From the NCBI RefSeq assembly GCF_001650725.1, contig NZ_LXVX01000011.1, positions 248,001-312,000 of the forward strand: a DNA stretch of 64,000 nt, written 5' to 3'. The position numbers and the translations under genes are program-made. Positions 54,048 through 62,675 of the stretch are shown piece after piece (position 1 is the first letter of the stretch; each line of letters begins with the position of its first letter). The notes beneath the pieces were generated by a model. The model searched no databases. It saw only the letters and a list, made by a program, of their open reading frames with translations, and had not been told where the DNA came from. This DNA is from Sphingobium sp. TCM1. Lineage in GTDB: Bacteria > Pseudomonadota > Alphaproteobacteria > Sphingomonadales > Sphingomonadaceae.

Positions 54048-54904
54048 CCTTTTACTTGGGCATCGACGCCGGCGGCAGCAATTGCCGGGCGCGCCTGATC
54101 GCGGCGGATGGCACGGTGATCGGCACGGGACAGGGCGGGACCGCCAATGCGCGGATCGGGCTGGAGGCGCTATACGAGACGTTGCGCGCTGTGTCCGAAC
54201 AGGCGACGACCGCAGCCGGGCTATCGACGGAGCAGGTTGCAACCATTCGTGCGGGCATGGGCATCGCCGGCATCTCGCGCCCCGGCGTGCGTGATGCGCT
54301 GCGGGACTTCGCGTTTCCCTTTGCCTCGGTCACTTATGAAACCGACGCCTTCATCGCCAATCTGGGTGCCCATGGCGGTGCGGACGGCGCGATCCTGATC
54401 CTGGGCACCGGCAGCATCGCTCAGGTGCGCGCAGGCGGTCGGGATTTCACCATCGGCGGCTATGGCTTTCCTATCTCCGACGAAGGGAGCGGCGCGGCGC
54501 TGGGCCTCAGCGCCATGCGCCATGCGCTGCGCGCGCTCGACGGGCGGACGCAGGCGACGCCGTTGAGCCGCGCCGTGACGGACCGCTTCGGCCATGACAC
54601 GGCGCAGGCCATCGGCTGGATGGATCAGGCAAGCCCGAGGGATTATGGCAGCTTCGCGCCGTTGGTGATGGATTATGCCGAAGCGGGCGACGCCATCGCG
54701 CGATCGATCGTCGAGGATGCGGTGGCGCATGTCGAGCGCTTCATCGAGACGATCTTCGAGCGCGGCGCGAGCCGCTGCACGCTGGTCGGCGGCCTTGCCC
54801 CGCGAATGCGCCCCTGGCTCAAGGCGCGGACGGTGGCGCGGCTCAGCCCTATGCTGGGCGACCCGCTGGACGGGGCGCTCCATCTGGCGGGCTTTCGCGG
54901 CTAG
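54044..54904 (+). CDS. BadF/BadG-type sugar kinase (GlcNAc and possibly MurNAc kinase)
   Basis: 286 residues from the ATG overlapping the dld stop. ASKHA-fold kinase: FYLGIDAGGSNCRARLI (phosphate loop), YETDAFIAN, AILILGTGSIAQVR, GGYGFPISDEGSGAALG and LVGGLAPRMRPWL. Members phosphorylate GlcNAc; a related kinase (MurK of Clostridium) acts on both MurNAc and GlcNAc. Since murQ needs MurNAc-6-P and no other kinase is present in the window, a dual role is attractive. Last gene of the operon. Confidence 0.85.
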   Translation: MTFYLGIDAGGSNCRARLIAADGTVIGTGQGGTANARIGLEALYETLRAVSEQATTAAGLSTEQVATIRAGMGIAGISRPGVRDALRDFAFPFASVTYETDAFIANLGAHGGADGAILILGTGSIAQVRAGGRDFTIGGYGFPISDEGSGAALGLSAMRHALRALDGRTQATPLSRAVTDRFGHDTAQAIGWMDQASPRDYGSFAPLVMDYAEAGDAIARSIVEDAVAHVERFIETIFERGASRCTLVGGLAPRMRPWLKARTVARLSPMLGDPLDGALHLAGFRG

Positions 54905-55006
54905 AGCATCTTGCGCAAAAGTGGGCACCGGTTTTGCGAAAAACCGATGCGACAACAAACATCTAGAGCGCGCGTCCTCCGTTCAATTTAATGCAGCGCG
55001 CTCTAG
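54901..55006. repeat. Composite palindromic intergenic element between nagK and tenA
   Basis: Two hairpins in the gap between converging genes. First: GCATC / GATGC outer arms (54906-54910, 54946-54950) with inner CGCAAAA / TTTTGCG (54914-54920, 54932-54938). Second: CTAGAGCGCGC / GCGCGCTCTAG, perfect 11-bp stem, 54963-54973 and 54996-55006. CTAGAGC also begins the first hairpin at 54901. The first resembles a dispersed alphaproteobacterial palindrome (AAAAGTGGGCACCGGTTTT core). The second overlaps the tenA stop codon and may act as terminator. Confidence 0.6.
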
Positions 55007-55665
55007 ATCGGCCAGCTTTCGCGCCGATAGGCGGAATCCCAGAACATCCATTCATAGCGGGTCGCCATGCGGAAGGCCTGCGCCATGGCGTCACGCAGCA
55101 GAGCGGGCGCTGTTTCCGCCGCCTGGTCGACCAGTGCGCGGACGCGGGCGGTCGCCTCGCCAAAACCCGGATCGGCATAGGTATCGATCCAGGGCGCATA
55201 GGGATTGGGGCTGGCGGCGCGCGGCTTGATGGCGCAGCCAACCTCCCAATAGACCCAGAAACAGGGAAGAATACCGGCAATCAGTTCCTCGTAACTGCGC
55301 GTCGCCGCCAGCGTCATCAGATAGCCGGTATAATTCTGGCAGGCCGGGCTGGGCGCGCTGGCCCGTGCCATGTCGGGTGTGACGCCGAACTGCGCGAAAA
55401 AGGCCTGGTGCAGCGCTTCCTCCACCTGCACCGCGACCTTGGCGCCGTCGGAAAATTCCAGGCGGCCTGTGGCCGTCGGCGCGCGCGCGGCGGCGATCGC
55501 CAGCACCCGCGCATATTCGGCGAGATAGAGGCTGTCCTGCACGATATAATGACGGAAACTTTCGGGTGGCAGCGTGCCCTGCGCCAGTTCCTCCAGGAAG
55601 GGCTGCGTCAGGATCGCCTGGCGCAGCGGCGCCACATCGGCCCAGATTTCGTCGCAAAATCCCAT
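55003..55665 (-). CDS. tenA: Aminopyrimidine aminohydrolase / thiaminase II
   Basis: 220 residues, all-helical TenA fold. The catalytic cysteine is Cys135 in ILPCFWVYWEVG, with Glu204 in RYEWMFWDSAY near the C terminus. TenA salvages thiamin breakdown products by releasing hydroxymethylpyrimidine. It follows the receptor gene by 11 bases on the same strand, downstream of a TPP riboswitch, so it is predicted to be repressed when thiamin pyrophosphate is plentiful. Confidence 0.92.
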   Translation of the reverse strand: MGFCDEIWADVAPLRQAILTQPFLEELAQGTLPPESFRHYIVQDSLYLAEYARVLAIAAARAPTATGRLEFSDGAKVAVQVEEALHQAFFAQFGVTPDMARASAPSPACQNYTGYLMTLAATRSYEELIAGILPCFWVYWEVGCAIKPRAASPNPYAPWIDTYADPGFGEATARVRALVDQAAETAPALLRDAMAQAFRMATRYEWMFWDSAYRRESWPI

Positions 55666-55676
55666 GGCGTGCTCCT

Positions 55677-57827
55677 TCAGAAGCGCAGGCTGGCGCTGGC
55701 GCCGAACTGACGCCCGCTATTGATCGTGAAACTGTCATAGGGACCGCCCGGCCCCAGCCCCAGCAGCAGCGGCAATTGCTGCTGGCCGAAGGCGGAGATC
55801 GCCCAGCGGCGGTCGAACAGATTTTTCGCCCAGAGTTCCAGCGTCCAGTCCTGCACGCTCACCCCGACCCGGCCGTCAACCGATATATAACCGGGTGAGT
55901 ATAGGATATTGTCGATCTCGAAATCCACTCGGGAGACGTAGGTGGCGGACAAGCGCGCATCGACCGTGGCCGCACCGGCCGCTCCGCGCCAGCCGACGCC
56001 CCCATTCGCCGTCCAGTCGGGCGCGTTGGGCGTGCGCTTGCCGCTCATGTCGACGATCGCCGGTTCGCCCGGCTCGAGGGTGGGATTGGGGGTCAGGTAA
56101 CGCCCGGTGCGGCTGTGGGTCCAGGCCAGCCCGCCGTCGACGCGGAAGCCCGCGCCCAGCGCCACATCGGCCGACGCCTCGATTCCATGGACATTGACCT
56201 GCGGGACGGACAGCACCACAGAATTGCCGAGGAATACGGTATTCTGGAAATTGTCATAGTCGGTGACGAAGCCCGCCAGCGTCGCACGAACACGGCCGTC
56301 GCTGCTCTGTGCCTTGATGCCAGCCTCGACCGACCGGGTGGTTTCGGCCTTGAAGTCCGCCTGCCACACATCCGTCGGGCCGGGCAGGGGATTGAAGCCG
56401 CCCGCCTTGAAGCCCACCGCGCCGGTCACATAGGCGGTCAGGTCTGCCGAAGGGCGCCAGGCAATCGACAGCTTTGGCTGCCATTTGTCGAAGGTGCGGG
56501 CGCGGGCCGCTAGCAGCGCGCCGCTGGCCGTGCCCACCGTGTCCTCCCTGCGCCGGTCGCGGTCGTAGCGCAACGCGGCCGTGAGTTCGACGCGGGGCAG
56601 CAGGTCGTAGCTTGCCTGGCCGAAAATCCCGACCTGGCTGGACCGGGTTTCCGCCCGCAGGGCCTCGCCGCCGAACAGCAGCGGTCCGAAATCGTCGGTC
56701 CGTTCGCGCTCCAGCCGCTGGAAGAAAAGGCCGACATGCCAGCGTAACGGCGACGCAGCGCGCGATGTCAGGCGCAATTCGCTGGTCCAGGCCTTGATAT
56801 CAACCGGTTGGGCGATGGGTTGAATACCGTCCGGGAAGAAGGGTACGCCGTTCAGCGTGATCGGCGTGTCATTGCGGAAATCCAGTTCCTCAACAAAATC
56901 CTTGTGATATTCATCATAGCCGCCAGTCCAGCTGAGCAGAAGGGTATCGCCCAGTTCCTGCTCATAGCTGGCCTGCGCGCCCCACCACTGCCGATCGGCG
57001 CGCCCTTCGAAATCGCCGAAGGGATTGGTCAGCGCCTTGCCCGAGAGGCGACCGCCATAAAGGCCGGTGACATTGCCGGATGAAATATAGGCCGCGCCGC
57101 CTTCCTCATCGGCCCAGCCGAGGCGCAGCTTCAGCGTCGCCGTTTCGGTCAGCGCCACCTTCGCCTTCAGCCGCAGGTTGCGGCTGATCGCGCCGTCGAC
57201 CTTCTTGTCCAGATAGCTGTTTCGGATGAAGCCATCGCTGTTGCGGTAGGAGCCGGAAAGGCGCAGTTGCACCTGCTCGGAAACCGGCGCATTGACCACT
57301 CCGTCGGCAGTCCAGGTGAAGCCATTGCCGATCCCGATCGCCGCTTCGCCGCCCCAGTCCGGTCCCGGATCATTGGTCGCGATGTTGATCGCGCCGCCCG
57401 AGGCCGAGCGGCCGAACAGGGCGCCTTGCGGACCCTTCAATATCTCGATCCGGGCCATGTCATAGGGACGCAAGGTGAAGAGCTCTGAATCCGGCAGCGC
57501 CAGCCCGTCGACGATCATCGCAATGGAGGGCGACTGGTTGCGATTGGTGGACACGCCGCGAATCGAGATCAGGTTGGTTCCGGGGTCCTGGTCGTTTATC
57601 AGGAAGATGCCGGGCGTTGCTGCGATAATATCATCGATCGTGGTGAGCTTGCGTGCGATGATGTCGGCCGGGCCGAAGACGGTGACGCTGTCCGGCACGG
57701 CGATCGCCGCTTCCTCGCGCCCGCGCGCCGTCACGGTGATGCTCGCGTCCGCGGCACGGGTTGCGGACGGCATGGCGCAGGCAAGGGAGATCGCGCAGAT
57801 GGATGCAGTGGTGACGTAACGCTTCAT
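55677..57827 (-). CDS. TonB-dependent receptor under TPP riboswitch control (thiamin or precursor uptake)
   Basis: 716 residues, shorter than the other receptors. Signal peptide TTASICAISLACAMPSATRA, TonB-box-like ITVTARGREEA, plug with TIDDIIAATPGIFLINDQDP and GPQGALFGRSASGGAINI, then barrel ending FGASASLRF. The start at 57827 has GGAGGAATAGGGACC in front. A TPP riboswitch precedes it directly and tenA follows, so the substrate is most likely thiamin, HMP or degraded thiamin products. Confidence 0.92.
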   Translation of the reverse strand: MKRYVTTASICAISLACAMPSATRAADASITVTARGREEAAIAVPDSVTVFGPADIIARKLTTIDDIIAATPGIFLINDQDPGTNLISIRGVSTNRNQSPSIAMIVDGLALPDSELFTLRPYDMARIEILKGPQGALFGRSASGGAINIATNDPGPDWGGEAAIGIGNGFTWTADGVVNAPVSEQVQLRLSGSYRNSDGFIRNSYLDKKVDGAISRNLRLKAKVALTETATLKLRLGWADEEGGAAYISSGNVTGLYGGRLSGKALTNPFGDFEGRADRQWWGAQASYEQELGDTLLLSWTGGYDEYHKDFVEELDFRNDTPITLNGVPFFPDGIQPIAQPVDIKAWTSELRLTSRAASPLRWHVGLFFQRLERERTDDFGPLLFGGEALRAETRSSQVGIFGQASYDLLPRVELTAALRYDRDRRREDTVGTASGALLAARARTFDKWQPKLSIAWRPSADLTAYVTGAVGFKAGGFNPLPGPTDVWQADFKAETTRSVEAGIKAQSSDGRVRATLAGFVTDYDNFQNTVFLGNSVVLSVPQVNVHGIEASADVALGAGFRVDGGLAWTHSRTGRYLTPNPTLEPGEPAIVDMSGKRTPNAPDWTANGGVGWRGAAGAATVDARLSATYVSRVDFEIDNILYSPGYISVDGRVGVSVQDWTLELWAKNLFDRRWAISAFGQQQLPLLLGLGPGGPYDSFTINSGRQFGASASLRF

Positions 57828-57832
57828 GGTCC

Positions 57833-57942
57833 CTATTCCTCCGCCGGTGTGAACCGGATCAGGTTCTCGGGTCCGCGGCCTAGACGCCCCCTGCGCCCGA
57901 TCCGCGTCTCAGCCCTGACTGCGCCAGGACACCCCGTGGGTT
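57833..57942 (-). ncRNA. TPP riboswitch (THI element)
   Basis: On the minus strand the conserved blocks occur in order: CACGGGGTGTCC, then GGGCTGAGACGCGG, then GGACCCGAGAACCTGATCCG and GTTCACACCGGCGGAGGAA. GGGGTG, GCTGAGA, ACCCG, GAACCTGATC and the ACACCGGCGGAGG end are the universally conserved core. The last block contains the ribosome-binding site of the receptor gene, implying translational control: ligand binding should hide the Shine-Dalgarno. Confidence 0.95.
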
Positions 57943-58110
57943 GACTGTGCCGCCGCGCCTATGCGTTCGGCCCGCCGGCGTCAAATGCTTCCGTCCTCGC
58001 CTTGTCATGCCGGCCGCCCGATGGGCCAGGCCGGAAGCCTGTCGCTGCGGCGTTTCCTGCTGAACCGCCACGGAAATTCGATCATCCATGGCGTGCCGGG
58101 CCTGAAATCC

Positions 58111-58132
58111 GCGCTATCCGATCGGATAGCGC
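58111..58132. promoter_or_regulatory. Perfect 22-bp palindrome upstream of the porin gene
   Basis: GCGCTATCCGA followed by its exact reverse complement, 67 bases upstream of the porin start. Such long perfect dyads are usually binding sites for dimeric regulators (LacI, TetR or similar). The regulator gene is not in the immediate neighbourhood. Confidence 0.6.
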
Positions 58133-58198
58133 CCGCCTACTGTACGTCACCATGATGTCGAAGGCCCACAACCCCGTCCCGCCCATGGAGCGACTGAC

Positions 58199-59427
58199 AT
58201 GATCGGCGCGGCACTACTGCTGGCTGCTGCGGCCGCCGCGCCCGCGACCGAGGCAACGATGGACGCCGGCGCAATCAGCCCGCGGATCACGCCGATCCGG
58301 CCACATTCGCATATCCATGCCGGGGAACATGCGCCCGGTGAGGGGCCGATCGTCTTCGACCTCAGCTATAGCAGCGACATCATGGGCACGGTGGCGGGCG
58401 GATTGAAGCGGCGCGCCCGCTATCTCGACAATCTCGACCTTGTAATGGAAGTCGACCTGGAGGAATTGGTCGGCTGGCGCGGAGCCGAGATGCATGTCTA
58501 CGGCCTCTACAATAATGGCCAGTCCATTTCGGAGGTGGTGGGCGACGCCCAGATGGTCAGCGAAATGGAGGCCAATGCCCAGGCGTTCAAGCTCTACGAA
58601 GCCTGGATCGACCAGATGCTGGCGCCCAACCTGTCGGTGCGCGCGGGCATCTATGACCTCAATTCCGAATTCGATATGCTGGAAACGGCAACCCTTTTCG
58701 TCGGCGGCGCGCATGGCATGGGCAGCGACATCGGCATGTCGGGCCGCAACGGCCCCTCGATCTTCCCCGCAACGGGCCTTGCCGCGCGCGTCCTCTACCG
58801 GCCGGCGGAGGGCTGGGCGGTGCGAGCGGCGGTGCTCGATGGCGTGCCCGGCAACCCCGACCATCCGTCCCGCACCAGCATCCGGCTTGGCAAGGGGGAG
58901 GGCGCGCTGCTGATCGGCGAAGTGGAAGCGCCGGTCGCCGGCGGTCGTCTGCTCATCGGCCATTGGCGCTACACATCCTCCTTCGAACGGTTCGACGGCG
59001 TGACGGCCGACGGCGTGACGGCCGACGGCAACGACGGCTTCTATCTGCGGGGCGAAAAGACGCTGGCCGAGGATGGTGATCGGAAGGTCGACGGCTTCTT
59101 CCGCCTCGGCATCGCCGACAAGAATTCAACATGTTCGATCGCTTCGCCAGCGCAGGGATCAAGCTGGGCGGCTGGGTCGGCGGGCGGCCGGACGACGAGA
59201 TCGGCTTTGCCGTCATCGGCGCCTTCACCTCGCCCGAATATCGCCGCGCGAATGACTCCGAGCGGGCGGAGATGGTAGCGGAGGCGACCTATCGTGCGCC
59301 ACTGACGTCCTGGCTGACGGTCCAGCCGAACCTGCAATATGTCCGCAATCCGTCTGCCGATCCGACGATCGACGATGCCTGGGTGCTGGGACTGCGTGTC
59401 GAAATGGCGTTCCGCCTGATCGACTGA
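58199..59427 (+). pseudogene. OprB-like carbohydrate porin, frameshifted
   Basis: The first frame (58199 to about 59120) gives a signal-like MIGAALLLAAAAAAPATEA, then porin strands (GPIVFDLSYSSDIMGTVAGG, LNSEFDMLETATLFVGGAHGMGS). The frame is lost after GIADK; the continuation MFDRFASAGIKLGGWVGGRP to VEMAFRLID is in another frame from 59131 to the stop at 59427. Adding one G in ACAAGAATTC at about 59121 restores DKEFNMFDRFASAG, so it is a single-base deletion. It may be a real mutation or a sequencing error. A 15-bp tandem duplication (GACGGCGTGACGGCC, 58994-59023) adds VTADG twice. OprB-type porins pass sugars. Confidence 0.8.
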
Positions 59428-60540
59428 TCAGTCGCAACGCGGGCCCTTCCTCCGGGGTGCCGCCACCCAGGCCAGCGCATTGTCCAGCATCCGACTATAT
59501 CTCGGATCGGTGTAGGTTTCGGGCCGATGTCCGATCGCTGAGTAGAAGACCCGGCCCTTGCCGACGCAGCGGCTCCACGCGATCGGATGGTCGCCCATGA
59601 TGAGCGCCGCGCCCGGCTGATAGCTTTTCTCGTCAAGCGTCGCGACGATCCGCGCGCCGGTCGCGCGGGGGTTGGCGCGGAAACTATACCATTCATCCTT
59701 CATGATCCATTGATCGGGCAATCCCTGCGCGACCGGATGGGAACCGTCCTCGATCATGATCCGCCCATCCTGGAACTGCGGGTTCATCGGGTGGCCGGCG
59801 AAGCGTGCGCCGATTAGCGTGTCCGCATACCAGGGCCAGAAGGTCGCGGGATCGCCCGAGGAGCCATGCACGCCCACGAAGCCGCCGCCTTGCTCGATAT
59901 AGTCCCGAAACGCCTGCCGCTGAGACAGAGTGAGGACGTCGCCGCTGACATTGTTCCAGATGACCGCGTCGAACTGCCGCAGAGTCTGCGCATTCATCGC
60001 CCCGCCCTTGTCGGTGACGGCGATCGCCCATCCCCGGCGCGCCGCAAGGTCGACAAATGCCGATCGCGCCGCCTCCACCGACGGACCATCGCGAAAGCCG
60101 GTCATCTTCTCGAACAACAGCAGGCGGGGCCGACCCGCCGGCAGCGTGAAGGTCGGCCGGTCGTCATCATAGCGGGCGCAGCGGACCTGCCCGTCCTGTG
60201 CCGTTACCGGTAGCCGCCGTAGCGCCGCATCGGCGCGCGCGACCTGAGCGGCGGGCACCCGCCCGGAAGCCACCATCTCGTCCAGAGTCAGGATCGCGGC
60301 GAAGGTTGGCGCCTGGGTAGTAAAGAAGCGTGGCGGCAGCGCCTTGAAAAGATCGGGAACATCGCGTTCCAGGACCGCCTTTGCCTGAGGGCTGAGCAGG
60401 ATGTCGACGATCGGCAACGCTTGCGAAAAAGGCGCATCGCGAAACGGGCAGTCGATCGCTGCGGCCTGCGCTGCCTTGAACGGCAACAAGCTCAAGCCCC
60501 ACGCAGCCAGCAGCAACGCCATCGCCTTTTTGCGCCTCAT
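59428..60540 (-). CDS. Secreted ThuA-domain protein
   Basis: 370 residues from ATG 60540 (AGGAG nine bases upstream). Signal peptide MALLLAAWGLSLLPFKAAQA. The N-terminal ~120 residues are of unknown type; the C-terminal ThuA domain shows LLLFEKMTGFRDGPSVEAAR, FDAVIWNNVSGDVLTLSQ, GGGFVGVHGSSGD and GKGRVFYSAIGHRPETY. ThuA-like proteins often accompany sugar or glycan utilisation genes; exact activity is unknown. Its stop abuts the porin stop. Divergent from the rhamnogalacturonan lyase gene. Confidence 0.85.
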   Translation of the reverse strand: MRRKKAMALLLAAWGLSLLPFKAAQAAAIDCPFRDAPFSQALPIVDILLSPQAKAVLERDVPDLFKALPPRFFTTQAPTFAAILTLDEMVASGRVPAAQVARADAALRRLPVTAQDGQVRCARYDDDRPTFTLPAGRPRLLLFEKMTGFRDGPSVEAARSAFVDLAARRGWAIAVTDKGGAMNAQTLRQFDAVIWNNVSGDVLTLSQRQAFRDYIEQGGGFVGVHGSSGDPATFWPWYADTLIGARFAGHPMNPQFQDGRIMIEDGSHPVAQGLPDQWIMKDEWYSFRANPRATGARIVATLDEKSYQPGAALIMGDHPIAWSRCVGKGRVFYSAIGHRPETYTDPRYSRMLDNALAWVAAPRRKGPRCD

Positions 60541-60601
60541 GACCATCCTCTCCTCTTATGGCTATGGCCAGCCTAATCGCCCGTCCCCGGCCTGGGAAGG
60601 T

Positions 60602-60633
60602 CATATATATCCCATAATGCGGGATGATATATG
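60602..60633. promoter_or_regulatory. Inverted repeat in ThuA / rhamnogalacturonan lyase promoter
   Basis: CATATATATCCC, seven bases, GGGATGATATATG: arms are complementary except for one extra base. It lies in the 166-base divergent gap and is a candidate operator for both genes. Confidence 0.45.
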
Positions 60634-60706
60634 TAAATATGGAACGCTATTGCTGCGTCCATGTACTCGATCTATAGCTGCCACCAAAGAGGAGAGAGGA
60701 GCGGCT

Positions 60707-62629
60707 ATGCGGTTGGCAGATGCGTTGGCAGGTTTGGGCGGCATGGCGGGACTTTTGCTGGGAACCGCGGCGATCCAGGCGGCGGCGCCCGCTGCGCGCC
60801 AAATGGAGCGGCTCGATCGCGCCCTCGTGGCCGTCCCGCTGGCGGCGGCGCAGGGAATTCATGTCAGTTGGCGCCTTCTCCGCACTGATGCGGCCGATCT
60901 GCGCTTCACTCTGCTGCGCGACGGCAGGCTTATCAAGCGCATCGGCGCGAAGGATGCGAGCAGCGTCACCGATCCCGCTGGTACCGCGCAGAGCCGCTAC
61001 AGCCTACGTGATGCGACTGGTCGGACAGTGGCGACTGCTACGCCCTGGGCCACGGGCTATCTTCCTGTCCCGCTCGACCGGCCGGCAGACCGGATGACGC
61101 CAGACGGCGAGCGCTACAGCTATACCGCCAATGATGCGAGCGTGGGCGATCTTGACGGCGATGGCCGTTATGAAATCATCGTCAAATGGTATCCGTCGAT
61201 CGCCAAGGACAATGCCTTTGGCGGCTATACGGGCGAGACGCTGCTGGACGCCTATACGCTCGACGGCAAGCGGCTATGGCGGATCGACCTTGGCCGCAAC
61301 ATCCGCTCGGGCGCGCATTATACGCAGTTCATGGTGTTCGACCTGGATGGCGATGGCCGCGCAGAGGTGGCAATGAAGACCGCCGACGGCACGATCGACG
61401 GCGCGGGCAAGACGATCGGCGACGCCAGCGCGGACTGGCGCGAGCATGATGGGGAAGCGCCGCAGGCCGATCGCACCGGGGCGACCGTGCTCCCGGACGG
61501 ACGCAAGGTGGCGCGGCTCAAAGGGCGGATACTGCGCGGCCCGGAATATCTGACCCTGTTCGACGGGATGACCGGAAAGGCGCTCGCCACCGCGCCCTAT
61601 GCTCCCTCGCGTGGGCCCAGCGGCGACAACCCGGCGGCCGAGGAGATGAGCGCCAGCTGGGGCGATGCCTATGGCAACCGATCGGAACGCTATCTCGCGA
61701 GCGTCGCCATGCTCGACGGGCAGCGCGCCAGCCTGATCTTCGCGCGCGGCTATTATGGCCGCTCTACCATCGCCGCCTGGGATTGGCGCGACGGCAAGCT
61801 GACGCAGCGCTGGCTGTTCGACAGCGCCGCGCCGGGTAATGGCGACTATGGCGGGCAGGGCAATCACCAGATGTCGGTGGCGGATGTCGACGGCGATGGC
61901 CGCGACGAAATCTTCTACGGATCGATGGTCGTGGATGACGATGGCCGGGGGCTATGGTCGGCGCGTCTCTTCCATGGCGACGCCATGCATGTGTCGGACC
62001 TCGATCCCGCTCGCCCCGGCCTGGAGAAATTCGGCGTGCATGAGGATATGCGTAGCAACGGCAATATCGGGGCCGCCATGCTCGACGCGCGGACCGGGGA
62101 ACGGCTCTGGACCAAGCCGGCCGATCGCGACACCGGACGCGGCATCGCCGTGGACATCGATCCGCGCCACCCCGGCGCCGAAGCCTGGGCCTCCAATTCG
62201 CCCGACCTCTGGGATGCGAAGGGCAATGTCATCCCTGGCGGCCATCCCCGCGCGGCCAATTTCGCCATCTGGTGGGACGGCGATGGCCTGCGCGAGCTGC
62301 TGGATGGCACGCGCATCGGCAAATGGGACTGGCGGGCGAGCCGGGAACTACCCCTGCTGACGCCCGACGCCGTGGAATCCAACAACGGCACCAAGCAGAA
62401 CCCGGCCCTGTCGGCTGACATCGTCGGCGACTGGCGCGAGGAACTGCTGGTGCGCAGTAGCGACAGCAGCGAGTTGCGCCTCTACACCACGCCCTGGCCG
62501 ACCGCGATCCGCCTCGCCACGCTGATGCACGATCCGGTCTATCGGCTCGGCATCGCCTGGCAGAACAGCGCCTACAACCAGCCGCCGCATTTGTCCTTCG
62601 CCATTCCGGTGCAGGCACCGGCGCAATGA
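60707..62629 (+). CDS. Rhamnogalacturonan lyase, PL11 type
   Basis: 640 residues from ATG 60707 (AGAGAGGAG upstream). Signal peptide LGGMAGLLLGTAAIQAAAPA. A fibronectin-like start (ERLDRALVAVPLAAAQGIHV) is followed by an eight-bladed propeller with calcium-binding DxDGDG loops: GDLDGDGRYEIIVKW, FDLDGDGRAEVAMKTADG, ADVDGDGRDEIFYGSM. The C terminus has HDPVYRLGIAWQNSAYNQPP, diagnostic of PL11. It cleaves the backbone of rhamnogalacturonan I outside or in the periplasm, agreeing with the oligogalacturonate lyase at the left edge. A terminator follows the stop. Confidence 0.95.
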   Translation: MRLADALAGLGGMAGLLLGTAAIQAAAPAARQMERLDRALVAVPLAAAQGIHVSWRLLRTDAADLRFTLLRDGRLIKRIGAKDASSVTDPAGTAQSRYSLRDATGRTVATATPWATGYLPVPLDRPADRMTPDGERYSYTANDASVGDLDGDGRYEIIVKWYPSIAKDNAFGGYTGETLLDAYTLDGKRLWRIDLGRNIRSGAHYTQFMVFDLDGDGRAEVAMKTADGTIDGAGKTIGDASADWREHDGEAPQADRTGATVLPDGRKVARLKGRILRGPEYLTLFDGMTGKALATAPYAPSRGPSGDNPAAEEMSASWGDAYGNRSERYLASVAMLDGQRASLIFARGYYGRSTIAAWDWRDGKLTQRWLFDSAAPGNGDYGGQGNHQMSVADVDGDGRDEIFYGSMVVDDDGRGLWSARLFHGDAMHVSDLDPARPGLEKFGVHEDMRSNGNIGAAMLDARTGERLWTKPADRDTGRGIAVDIDPRHPGAEAWASNSPDLWDAKGNVIPGGHPRAANFAIWWDGDGLRELLDGTRIGKWDWRASRELPLLTPDAVESNNGTKQNPALSADIVGDWREELLVRSSDSSELRLYTTPWPTAIRLATLMHDPVYRLGIAWQNSAYNQPPHLSFAIPVQAPAQ

Positions 62630-62635
62630 AACGGA

Positions 62636-62662
62636 GCGGGCGGGGCATGACGCCCCGCCCGC
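62636..62662. terminator. Hairpin terminator
   Basis: GCGGGCGGGGC, loop ATGAC, GCCCCGCCCGC: perfect 11-bp stem six bases after the lyase stop and just before the convergent phosphatase gene. Confidence 0.85.
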
Positions 62663-62675
62663 CCGGAAGGCCGGA

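Noticed and set aside
54963..55006. tRNA or small RNA gene between nagK and tenA
   Set aside because: The structure is a simple palindrome without tRNA features or a promoter.
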